From assembly GCA_027067975.1 (NCBI GenBank), contig JAMOUS010000200.1, positions 1-33,488 on the forward strand: DNA of 33,488 bases, in the 5' to 3' direction. Under the pieces are notes generated by a model, which was not told the origin of the DNA, did no database searches, and worked only from the letters and a program-made list of their open reading frames with translations. A program made the translations under genes and the position numbers. Shown piece after piece: positions 1 to 8,103 of the stretch (the stretch's first letter is position 1; each line of letters begins with the position of its first letter). The stretch comes from Bacteroidales bacterium. GTDB lineage: Bacteria > Bacteroidota > Bacteroidia > Bacteroidales > VadinHA17.

Positions 1-121
1 AGGTCGAAGTCGTTCTCGTTGATATATTTGATCAGTTCGGTGGCGGGGTCGCCGTGGAGGAGGGTATATTCCACGGGCAGGTCCCTTTCTTCTATTTCGC
101 GGGTGATCTCTTCGAGGTAGG
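1..121 (-). pseudogene. Duplicated internal fragment of the Nramp-USP gene (left copy of a 121-bp direct repeat)
   Basis: These bases are identical to 3694-3814, inside the intact Nramp-USP gene. Read on the minus strand they encode about 40 residues of the universal-stress domain, corresponding to residues ~549-588 of the full protein. The match stops sharply after base 121, where the sequence becomes AT-rich. The fragment therefore has no 5' part of the gene, and its 3' continuation would lie left of the window. It looks like the duplicated gene end left behind by insertion of the islet. Because identity starts at the very first base of the window, an assembly overlap is an alternative explanation. 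Confidence 0.75.
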
Positions 122-346
122 TTTTTATATAAAATGTGATAAAATTATCAAAATATTTGTACGGATGATTTTTTTTTTTTTAGAATTGGGAATCAAACTT
201 AAAAGTTATTGTTAATGATATATAAGATTGACATAGACACATATATTATTGTAGATCCTCCTTTTCGATAGATTCTAATAGGAATTGAAATCGGATGTAG
301 ATTATAAACTTAATTCTTTCTTAATGTTTAAATTAATTACTAAATT
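122..346. other. AT-rich non-coding left end of the islet
   Basis: With the fragment at 1-121, this makes a 346-base stretch without an intact gene. The composition changes abruptly at base 122 and stays AT-rich, including a run of T at about 170-181. No coding frame or RNA gene is visible. A weak -7-like element, TATTATTG at 244-251, matches 7 of 8 positions of the Bacteroidota consensus and lies about 95 bases before the peptide gene, but I found no -33 element at proper spacing. It probably contains the promoter and leader of the peptide gene. Confidence 0.5.
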
Positions 347-589
347 ATGAAAGCTAAGATTCTTATTGGAGCTTTGTTTTTTATGTTTTTAGGTGTAGGG
401 GGGCAAAAAAGTAGGGCAACAGGAATTGACTTCCATTTTGAGAATGGATGGTGTACGTGTAAAAACATGATATGTCAAGATGCAAATTATTTCGGTTTCC
501 GAAAGACATGCCATTTTTTTGGTAGAGATGAGCACCCCACGGATGATACATGTGCACCCTTTTCCAGTAATTGTATAAGAACTGAATAA
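347..589 (+). CDS. Small secreted cysteine-rich peptide, NVEALA-like
   Basis: An 80-residue protein with a short basic start and a hydrophobic stretch at residues ~5-20 that looks like a signal peptide. The mature part is short and rich in cysteine, with Cys in a WCTC motif and further Cys in IC, KTC, TC and NC contexts. This matches the general layout of the Bacteroidales NVEALA peptides, which are short exported peptides with C-terminal cysteines commonly encoded beside beta-propeller lipoproteins like the next gene. The NVEALA signature itself is not present, so the family call rests on size, cysteine content and context. The function of these peptides is not established. A strong terminator follows the stop codon at once, so it may be made as a separate abundant transcript. 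Confidence 0.6.
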   Translation: MKAKILIGALFFMFLGVGGQKSRATGIDFHFENGWCTCKNMICQDANYFGFRKTCHFFGRDEHPTDDTCAPFSSNCIRTE

Positions 590-622
590 AAAGAAGAGAG
601 GGATATCCCTCTCTTCTTTTTT
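588..622 (+). terminator. Strong intrinsic terminator between the peptide gene and the lipoprotein genes
   Basis: Bases 591-604 and 605-618 form a 14-bp perfect palindrome centred on GATATC, and the T-rich 3' arm runs on through 622. It overlaps the end of the peptide gene and ends 17 bases before the next start codon. It should stop most transcription of the peptide gene and leave downstream genes to read-through. Confidence 0.85.
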
Positions 623-639
623 CTATTTAATTTTTTCTT

Positions 640-1818
640 ATGAAGATTATTGTTGTGACATTCAGTGTAGTGTTTTCTTTTTGTATTATTTCTTGTAATA
701 AAAAAAATAACCAAAGTACATTGGACTATTATCGAAATACAGATTATATCCCAAAGGAAAATGTATTGTATAAAAAAATAACATTAAAACCTCAACGTCT
801 GGACACATCCATAGAATCTACATTTGCGGGATATTTTACAATATATGAAAACCGTTTGTTTTTCGCTGATTTGTATTTCAGTTATGTTTTTGAGTTTGAT
901 TCATCATTTAAAGTAGTTAATCAGTATGCGGGCAAAGGTAAGGGACCAAATGAGGTAACTGATTTTTTATATTTTATTCCTGGGGAAAATGATTTTTGTC
1001 TTTTATCGAGTGGCAATAGTCTTCTGTATACTTTTGATTACTATGGTGAAAAAATGAATACTGTAAGAATTAAATGGAAAGGAACAATAGAGATTGCGAA
1101 GAACTTGTATAATGACCCTGATCCAAAAGATTATAGATGTTATGAGCCTGATTTTGGAATAGACGGTATTGTGAAAAATTGGGATAATGAACATATTGTT
1201 TATGGAATAACCGCATCTTGGCCTAAATTCAACGGATATTTCAATTCAGAGAAATATTATATGTATTCACGAATTCTTGCGGTTACCAGTAAGAAGACCG
1301 GTGAAATAACAAGAATATTAGGGCGTCGATCACCAATTTTTTTAAAATATCAGAATATCCCGAATTTTGATCATTTTGCGTATGAAGTAACAAAAAAAAA
1401 TATCTTTTTAACTTTTTGGCCTGATGAAAAGATTTATGTTATCGATAAAAGATCGGACAAGGTTGTATCCGTATTTGGGAAAAAAGGGAAAAATATGAAT
1501 ACCTTGTATAGAACAACTCATTCTTATGAGACAGCAGAAATGCAATTGCAAAAAGATTGGGAGGAATACGGTTATTATCATTATCTTAAGATAGTTGGGA
1601 AGAAGAACTTATTATTTCGGGGGTATAAAAAGGGAAATCTTAGTAAAACCGATGGCTTGCAAATCTATAAACTTGATACCGGAGAATTAATTGCAGATCT
1701 TAATGTTCCCAAAGATTTTGTTTTTCTCGGAGAATTTTTCAACCGATATTACGGGTGGATTGACAAAAGCAATATCAATGAGAAAGATTTTTTTATTTAT
1801 GAAATAAAACTTTATTGA
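640..1818 (+). CDS. 6-bladed beta-propeller (TolB-like) lipoprotein
   Basis: A 392-residue protein with a lipoprotein signal peptide: hydrophobic residues 3-18 followed by IIS then Cys19, so it is probably anchored to the outer membrane. The rest resembles the Bacteroidales 6-bladed beta-propeller/TolB-like lipoproteins, with repeated aromatic and Asp-rich strands and the sequence GKGKGPNEV at about residues 98-106, typical of this family. Members are often next to NVEALA-type peptides, as here. The role is unknown; binding of the neighbouring peptide is only a possibility. The stop codon directly abuts the ATG of the next gene, indicating co-translation. Base composition is AT-rich, unlike the genes right of 3567. 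Confidence 0.7.
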   Translation: MKIIVVTFSVVFSFCIISCNKKNNQSTLDYYRNTDYIPKENVLYKKITLKPQRLDTSIESTFAGYFTIYENRLFFADLYFSYVFEFDSSFKVVNQYAGKGKGPNEVTDFLYFIPGENDFCLLSSGNSLLYTFDYYGEKMNTVRIKWKGTIEIAKNLYNDPDPKDYRCYEPDFGIDGIVKNWDNEHIVYGITASWPKFNGYFNSEKYYMYSRILAVTSKKTGEITRILGRRSPIFLKYQNIPNFDHFAYEVTKKNIFLTFWPDEKIYVIDKRSDKVVSVFGKKGKNMNTLYRTTHSYETAEMQLQKDWEEYGYYHYLKIVGKKNLLFRGYKKGNLSKTDGLQIYKLDTGELIADLNVPKDFVFLGEFFNRYYGWIDKSNINEKDFFIYEIKLY

Positions 1819-3114
1819 ATGAAAAGATTTTTGTTCATATGGATAGGTATTTTCCTTTTTTTTAATGTAGGAATGGCTCAGCAGGAAAATGCAATACACG
1901 GAAAAGTCATTGATAAGAAAACAAGAAATACGGTACCCGGCGTGTATGTATTTTATCAAAATGTATTTTTGACATATAGTGACCGGAACGGGATATTTGA
2001 AGTTCCAGAAAAATATTATAACGCGGATACTTCCGTAGTATTGAAACATATTGGTTATTATGACGCAGAACTGAAATTTAAAAAGAAATACAAAAAAGAT
2101 TTCGATACAATAATTGTTTATTTAAAAAGAAGAACTTATAATATAGGGAAAGTTACAGTTTATGGTAACCCGTTGAAAAGCATACTGAAGAAAGCCAGTC
2201 GATATTATCTGAATACTTATCTTCCCACATGTTATTGGGGGGCTTGCAATTATCGACACTTAGTGCAGTATAATAAGGAAAGCATTGATTATCTTGAGAT
2301 TGACGGGTATGTATTTCTCAGAAGACCTAATAAATATGGATTTGGGAGCGAGTTTAATTTAATCCCGGAAGAATTTAGAAGAATCCGAGGGAACGAGTCC
2401 AAAATAGAGTTTTTAAATAGTTTGTATTCCAATGATGTTGCCATAGAAGAAATTAACTCGGCAATGCTTGGGTTTTCATTTTTAGAAACAATACATCCTC
2501 TTAATAAGTGGTTTTCTAATAAATATACATTTTCCTATGATTCTTTAAAAGATGCGGATTGTTATGTTATAAATTTTAAGCAAAAAAAAGACTTTATTGT
2601 TGTTCCGGGTTGGAAGGTGAGAGATATGAGAGGACAAATGAGGATTGACCGAACTACATATGAGATTAAGGAGATTTCATGTTCTTTTCAGATTGGTGCA
2701 CAAATAAATCAAATGTGTGTTTTTTATCATCAAAAAGACCATATAATTTACCCCAAGAAAATTACCATATCACAAGTGTATGAAAATATAGAAAATTCTA
2801 ATGTCGCGAATGAGATATATTCTTATTCAGTTCTGAAAGTAAATGGAGATCTGACGATTGCGCAGGAATGCTATCGGGATGCCAATTATTATCTATTGAG
2901 CTTGGCTTTGGATCAAAAAAGTTATCATCCTGAGTATTGGAGTAAACGAGATATTGACGATCGGTTTATGGAATCAGGTGTGAAAGAATTAATGAATAAC
3001 GGTTTTATTTGGAGTCAATTAAGTCAGGATACATTTAAAAATAAAATTCCGGAAATAATGAAGGAAAGAACGAAAAATATTATTGAATTTCTAAATAGAG
3101 ATATGAAAAAGTAA
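1819..3114 (+). CDS. Exported protein with N-terminal CarboxypepD_reg-like domain
   Basis: A 431-residue protein. Residues 1-20 form a signal peptide ending near GMAQ. Residues ~25-100 resemble a carboxypeptidase-regulatory-like beta-sandwich (IHGKVIDKKTRNTVPGVYV, then YSDRNGIFEVP and VVLKHIGY), the domain used by many exported Bacteroidota proteins. The remaining ~330 residues have the look of the uncharacterised proteins that carry this domain without a TonB-dependent porin barrel. The start directly follows the stop of the propeller lipoprotein gene, and the DUF1573 gene follows after 16 bases, so the three genes form one transcription unit. No enzymatic motif is visible. It could act in export, surface assembly or handling of the small peptide, but this is inference from position only. 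Confidence 0.6.
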   Translation: MKRFLFIWIGIFLFFNVGMAQQENAIHGKVIDKKTRNTVPGVYVFYQNVFLTYSDRNGIFEVPEKYYNADTSVVLKHIGYYDAELKFKKKYKKDFDTIIVYLKRRTYNIGKVTVYGNPLKSILKKASRYYLNTYLPTCYWGACNYRHLVQYNKESIDYLEIDGYVFLRRPNKYGFGSEFNLIPEEFRRIRGNESKIEFLNSLYSNDVAIEEINSAMLGFSFLETIHPLNKWFSNKYTFSYDSLKDADCYVINFKQKKDFIVVPGWKVRDMRGQMRIDRTTYEIKEISCSFQIGAQINQMCVFYHQKDHIIYPKKITISQVYENIENSNVANEIYSYSVLKVNGDLTIAQECYRDANYYLLSLALDQKSYHPEYWSKRDIDDRFMESGVKELMNNGFIWSQLSQDTFKNKIPEIMKERTKNIIEFLNRDMKK

Positions 3115-3130
3115 TAAAACGTATAAACAA

Positions 3131-3562
3131 ATGAAGTTAAGTCTTTTGCTTTTTCCCTTAATTTCCTTGATGATATTATTTTCTGTTCCTGGATGTAAGA
3201 ACAAGTCAAAAAATACACAACAAAGTGATGGGGAAAAGATAGAACAAACAAAGGGAGAATTAAAGTTCTTTAATGAGATTCGAACATTTTATAATATTCC
3301 GGATGATACAATCATAACTTCAGTTTTTAGGTTTAGAAATATTGGAGAAGATACGGTAAAGATAATAGATTATAGTGTGACTTGCGGCTGTACATATGCG
3401 TACATATCAGATAGTTTGGTCTGCCCGAAAGAGGAAGGATCATTCACTATGGTGGTTAATACTCGGGGGAAAGGCAGCGGTCTAAAAACAATAGTGGCCG
3501 TATTGGTTACAAATGGTAAAAAAAAGCATTATAAATTGGAAACGAAGTTATTCATGAAATAA
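3131..3562 (+). CDS. DUF1573-domain lipoprotein
   Basis: A 143-residue protein with a clear lipobox (VPG before Cys22) after a hydrophobic signal segment. Residues ~48-140 match the DUF1573 pattern: FRFRNIGEDTVKI, then a CGC motif (TCGCTYAY) and a V.TNG strand, an immunoglobulin-like fold common in Bacteroidota exported proteins. It is the last gene of the islet, is AT-rich like the three before it, and ends only 4 bases from the convergent stop of the Nramp gene. DUF1573 proteins are frequent partners of NVEALA/propeller loci; their role is not known. Confidence 0.75.
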   Translation: MKLSLLLFPLISLMILFSVPGCKNKSKNTQQSDGEKIEQTKGELKFFNEIRTFYNIPDDTIITSVFRFRNIGEDTVKIIDYSVTCGCTYAYISDSLVCPKEEGSFTMVVNTRGKGSGLKTIVAVLVTNGKKKHYKLETKLFMK

Positions 3563-3566
3563 AGAG

Positions 3567-5456
3567 TTATAAAGTTGTATTGTTAGTACGTACGATAAAG
3601 ACGGGGATGCGGATGTTGTGGCGCACTTTGTCGACGGTGGTGCCGTGGACCCAGTCCTGTACGCCCTGGTGACCGTGGGAGCCGGTGACCAGCAGGTCGA
3701 AGTCGTTCTCGTTGATATATTTGATCAGTTCGGTGGCGGGGTCGCCGTGGAGGAGGGTATATTCCACGGGCAGGTCCCTTTCTTCTATTTCGCGGGTGAT
3801 CTCTTCGAGGTAGGCTTCGTCCTGGCGGGTGTGGAGGCTGTCGCTCTCTTGGCCGTAGACGAGGGTGCCGGGGGTTTCGGCGACATGGACGAGGGTGAGG
3901 CGGGCTTTGTGGTTTTTGGCCAGGGCGATGGCGGCCGAGAGGATCTCGGCGTCGAGGTCGCTGTGTTCAAGGGCGACGGCGATGTTGCGGTAGGTGACGG
4001 GCCGCAGTTTCTCGGCGATCAGATGGCCTTTGCGGAGGATACCGCTCTCCCAGGTACGGCCTTTGCCGAGGAAGGGGGTGATGATAATGTAAAACAGGAT
4101 GCCGAGGAGGAAGATCACCAGGGGGATGACGGCGAACCACAGCCACAGGCTGCCGCCGCTGAGCCAGCCGGTGAGCTCGTCGAGGACGAGCTTGAGGTTG
4201 AGGGCGATGATCACCGAGGCGATGAGCCAGGCGAGGAGCTTGACCCACCAGGGGTTGGCAAAGCGTCCCATCTTTTTGGGGTCGGAGGTGAAATGGATCA
4301 GCGGCACCACGGCAAAGGGCAGCTGCAGGCTGAGGATCACCTGGGAGAGGATAAGGAGACGGTAGGTGCCCTCGCTGCCTGTGAGGGCGATGACGATGAC
4401 GGCGGGCAGGAGGGCCAGGCTGCGGGTGATGAGGCGCCGCAGCCAGGGGCGTATGCGGATGTTGAGGAACCCCTCCATGATGATCTGTCCTGTGAGGGTG
4501 CCGGTGAGGGTGGAGCTCTGGCCGGCGGCGATGAGGGCGATGGCGAAGGCCGCCGGCGCCAGGGTGGTGCCCAGGATGGGCTCCAGCAGACGGTGGGCCT
4601 GCTGGATCTCGGTGACCATGATGCCGCGCGAGTGGAAGAGCGCCGCGGCCATGATCAGGATGGCAGCGTTGACGAAGAAGGCGGCATTGAGGGCAATGGC
4701 CGAGTCGAAGAGGTTGAACTTGCCCGCCTCGGCCTTGCCGGTGTAGGTGTTGCTCACCGAGCGGGTCTGCACCAGTGAGGAGTGGAGGTAAAGGTTGTGC
4801 GGCATCACCGTGGCGCCGATGATGCCGATGGTGATGTAGAGGGCGGCCGGCTCGAAATGGGGCACGAAGCCGTTGAGGATGCCGTGCCAGTCGGGTTTGG
4901 CGAGGAAGATCTCCACAAGGAAGCAGGCACCGATGGTGGCGATGAGGGTGATGATGAAGGCTTCCATCTTGCGCATGCCGAGGCGTTGGATGGCCAGCAG
5001 CAGGAAGGTATCGAGGGCGGTGATGGCGGCGCCCCACAGCAACGGCATGCCGAAGAGGAGGTTCAGGCCGATGATGGTGCCCAGCAGCTCGGCCAGGTCG
5101 GTGGCGGCAATGGCGATCTCGGCCAGCACCCAGAGGAAGATGTTAAGGCGTTTGGGGTATTCGCGGCGGCAGCCTTGGGCCAGGTCGTAGCCGGTGACGA
5201 TGCCCAGGCGGGCCGAGAGCGTCTGCAGCAGGATGGCCATGAGGTTGGAGGCGAGCAACACCCAGATGAGCATGTAACCGAAGCGGGCTCCCCCCTCGAT
5301 GTCGGTGGCCCAGTTGCCAGGGTCCATATAACCCACACTCACCAGATAGGCCGGGCCGAGGAAGGCGAACATGCGCCGCAGCCAACCTCGCTTGCGTACG
5401 GGAACGCTGCCTTTCATCGTATAAAGATCGTCGGCAGTATGTCCGGAAGGGGTCAT
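3567..5456 (-). CDS. mntH: Nramp-family divalent metal transporter fused to a universal-stress (USP) domain
   Basis: A 629-residue membrane protein expected to import Mn2+/Fe2+ with protons. The two Nramp metal-site signatures are present: DPGN at residues 45-48 (TM1) and MPHN at 218-221 (TM6), with about eleven hydrophobic helices up to ~residue 470. From ~485 to the end is a USP domain with the ATP-binding pattern G592-x2-G595-x9-G605-T606. Nramp-USP fusions are known; plain MntH is ~400-440 residues. The last few residues (TNNTTL) are encoded by sequence that looks like the AT-rich islet, so the original C-terminus may have been replaced. The start is uncertain: a TATCTTTG promoter element lies only 7 bases before ATG 5456, so Met14 (5417) may be the real start. 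Part of the USP region is duplicated at 1-121. Confidence 0.92.
   Translation of the reverse strand: MTPSGHTADDLYTMKGSVPVRKRGWLRRMFAFLGPAYLVSVGYMDPGNWATDIEGGARFGYMLIWVLLASNLMAILLQTLSARLGIVTGYDLAQGCRREYPKRLNIFLWVLAEIAIAATDLAELLGTIIGLNLLFGMPLLWGAAITALDTFLLLAIQRLGMRKMEAFIITLIATIGACFLVEIFLAKPDWHGILNGFVPHFEPAALYITIGIIGATVMPHNLYLHSSLVQTRSVSNTYTGKAEAGKFNLFDSAIALNAAFFVNAAILIMAAALFHSRGIMVTEIQQAHRLLEPILGTTLAPAAFAIALIAAGQSSTLTGTLTGQIIMEGFLNIRIRPWLRRLITRSLALLPAVIVIALTGSEGTYRLLILSQVILSLQLPFAVVPLIHFTSDPKKMGRFANPWWVKLLAWLIASVIIALNLKLVLDELTGWLSGGSLWLWFAVIPLVIFLLGILFYIIITPFLGKGRTWESGILRKGHLIAEKLRPVTYRNIAVALEHSDLDAEILSAAIALAKNHKARLTLVHVAETPGTLVYGQESDSLHTRQDEAYLEEITREIEERDLPVEYTLLHGDPATELIKYINENDFDLLVTGSHGHQGVQDWVHGTTVDKVRHNIRIPVFIVRTNNTTL
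3694..3814. repeat. Right copy of the 121-bp direct repeat bounding the AT-rich islet
   Basis: Identical over 121 bases to positions 1-121, in the same orientation. This copy lies inside the intact Nramp-USP gene and encodes part of its USP domain. The copies diverge immediately after base 121/3814 (ttttta versus cttcgt). The left limit of the repeat cannot be seen because the left copy begins at the window edge. Confidence 0.95.
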
Positions 5457-5463
5457 TTGCTAT

Positions 5464-5471
5464 CAAAGATA
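5464..5471 (-). promoter_or_regulatory. -7 element for the Nramp-USP gene
   Basis: On the minus strand this reads TATCTTTG, a full match to the Bacteroidota -7 consensus TAnnTTTG. Transcription would begin within a few bases of ATG 5456, giving an almost leaderless message, or a leader of about 40 bases if the Met at 5417 is used. No convincing -33 TTG is present at about 20 bases upstream. Confidence 0.6.
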
Positions 5472-5518
5472 GCGAAAAGAACAACGAAAAATGAGCGGGA
5501 GGATGAGGAAAAAGGCAT

Positions 5519-5543
5519 AAAAAAAAGGAGGAATCCTTCCTCC
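5519..5543 (-). terminator. Intrinsic terminator for tRNA-Gln
   Basis: On the minus strand a 7-bp stem (GGAGGAA with TTCCTCC, plus positions 5527-5533 and 5537-5543) with a three-base loop is followed by a run of T (A at plus 5519-5526). It lies just downstream of the tRNA-Gln 3' end. Confidence 0.85.
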
Positions 5544-5551
5544 TCCTGTTG

Positions 5552-5624
5552 CTGCCCCGCTAGGGCTCGAACCTAGACTTTCCTGATCCAGAGTCAGGCG
5601 TGTTGCCAATTACACCACGGGGCA
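5552..5624 (-). tRNA. tRNA-Gln (anticodon CTG)
   Basis: A 73-base cloverleaf on the minus strand: acceptor arms TGCCCCG and CGGGGCA, anticodon stem CCTGA/TCAGG with loop CTCTGGA (anticodon CTG, reading CAG), T arm CTAGG-TTCGAGC-CCTAG and discriminator G. CCA is not encoded. A promoter lies directly upstream and a terminator directly downstream, so it is an independent unit next to the gene for its own synthetase. Confidence 0.95.
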
Positions 5625-5634
5625 AAACGGGCTA

Positions 5635-5642
5635 CAAAAGTA
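5635..5642 (-). promoter_or_regulatory. -7 element for tRNA-Gln
   Basis: Minus-strand TACTTTTG, a full match to TAnnTTTG, 10 bases before the first base of the tRNA. The spacing fits a transcription start a few bases before the mature 5' end. Confidence 0.75.
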
Positions 5643-5682
5643 AAATTTTTCATGAAAAAATGAAAACCGTCAGGGTCACTTT

Positions 5683-7407
<1,725 letters not shown>

Positions 7408-7430
7408 GGCGTCAGGTTCGTGAAGTGGTG

Positions 7431-7438
7431 CAAAAATA
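7431..7438 (-). promoter_or_regulatory. -7 element for glnS
   Basis: Minus-strand TATTTTTG, a full match to TAnnTTTG, 24 bases upstream of the glnS start codon. It lies in the 92-base divergent region shared with folB. Confidence 0.7.
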
Positions 7439-7474
7439 CCTTAAAATCTGGAAAGATAACACGGCGGATTTTGG

Positions 7475-7482
7475 TTACTTTG
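7475..7482 (+). promoter_or_regulatory. Possible -7 element for folB
   Basis: TTACTTTG differs from TAnnTTTG at one position and lies 17 bases before the folB ATG at 7500. No good -33 element was found. It supports the downstream ATG over longer in-frame starts. Confidence 0.45.
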
Positions 7483-7499
7483 CGGGAAAAAAGCGGGTG

Positions 7500-7850
7500 A
7501 TGGGAAAGATCGAGATCGAGAACATGGAGTTTTATGCCTACCACGGGCATTACCGTGAGGAGCAGATCGTAGGCAATAAGTTTTTGGTGGATTTGGCGAT
7601 CGAGACCGATCTGGAGCCGGCGGCGCGGAGCGACGATCTGCGGGATGCGGTGAATTACCAGCAGGCGTACATGATCGTGGAGCGGGAGATGAAACAGCGG
7701 TCGCACCTGATGGAGCATATTGCCGGAAGGATCCTGGATGCCTTGTACCGGGAGATGAAAGGGATCGTCCGGGCCACTGTGAAAGTGTCGAAGATGAATC
7801 CCCCGGTGGGAGGGCGTGTCGAGCGGGTGAGCGTGACGATGACGAGATAA
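7500..7850 (+). CDS. folB: Dihydroneopterin aldolase
   Basis: A 116-residue protein of the FolB family, which cleaves 7,8-dihydroneopterin to 6-hydroxymethyl-dihydropterin and glycolaldehyde in folate synthesis. Family features are the start MGKIEIENMEFYAYHG followed by E, DAVNYQQAY in the middle (substrate-binding Tyr region), HLMEHIAGRI, and VKVSKMNPPVGG near the C-terminus with the catalytic Lys. Length matches the family (~115-125). The frame is open upstream to 7374, but ATG 7500 is chosen because it fits the family N-terminus and follows a promoter-like element. It is divergent from glnS and convergent with tRNA-Cys. Confidence 0.93.
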   Translation: MGKIEIENMEFYAYHGHYREEQIVGNKFLVDLAIETDLEPAARSDDLRDAVNYQQAYMIVEREMKQRSHLMEHIAGRILDALYREMKGIVRATVKVSKMNPPVGGRVERVSVTMTR

Positions 7851-7873
7851 AAAAATCCCCCAAATCGGGGGAT
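7849..7873 (-). terminator. Intrinsic terminator for tRNA-Cys
   Basis: On the minus strand a 7-bp stem (ATCCCCC with GGGGGAT, plus 7855-7861 and 7867-7873) with a five-base loop is followed by seven T (A at plus 7849-7855). It overlaps the folB stop codon, and the hairpin could also help end the folB message. Confidence 0.85.
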
Positions 7874-7883
7874 CTATCCTGGG

Positions 7884-7954
7884 AGGTCGGTAGCGGAGTC
7901 GAACCGCTGTACACGGTTTTGCAGACCGTTGCCTAACCACTCGGCCAACCGACC
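7884..7954 (-). tRNA. tRNA-Cys (anticodon GCA)
   Basis: A 71-base cloverleaf on the minus strand: acceptor arms GGTCGGT and ACCGACC, anticodon stem ACGGT/ACCGT with loop CTGCAAA (anticodon GCA), T arm AGCGG-TTCGACT-CCGCT and discriminator T, as expected for tRNA-Cys. CCA is not encoded. It has its own promoter and terminator. Confidence 0.95.
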
Positions 7955-7964
7955 GTTTGCGGGG

Positions 7965-7972
7965 CAAAAGTA
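7965..7972 (-). promoter_or_regulatory. -7 element for tRNA-Cys
   Basis: Minus-strand TACTTTTG, a full match to TAnnTTTG and the same octamer as the tRNA-Gln promoter, 10 bases before the tRNA 5' end. Confidence 0.75.
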
Positions 7973-8069
7973 ATAAATCTTTGCGAGAAATCCTATTCGA
8001 ACAGGGTGTGGGAGGAGGGGTTTCCCCGGAGATTTTGGGGGATAGCGTATGAGAAAAAGAAAAAAAGTA

Positions 8070-8076
8070 TAACTTG
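8070..8076 (+). promoter_or_regulatory. Possible -7 element for the FadL-type porin gene
   Basis: TAACTTG, a variant of TAnnTTTG also found upstream of the gene at 19897, lies 27 bases before the ATG at 8104. No TTG is seen at about 20 bases upstream. Confidence 0.4.
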
Positions 8077-8103
8077 CACGACCGATAACCAAACCAAAGG
8101 ACC

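Noticed and set aside
122-3566. Search for an integrase, transposase or terminal inverted repeats in the islet
   Set aside because: All four frames are exported proteins and no inverted termini were seen, so I do not call it an insertion sequence or integrative element.
3618-4778. Plus-strand open frame of 386 codons over the transporter gene
   Set aside because: It is antisense to Nramp-USP, and its translation is Gly/Asp/Glu-rich with no recognisable domain; a shadow frame.
5646-5659. 14-bp palindrome TTTTTCATGAAAAA near the end of glnS
   Set aside because: It contains no G+C stem and no following T run; most likely chance in an AT-rich gap next to the tRNA-Gln promoter, though a weak glnS terminator cannot be excluded.
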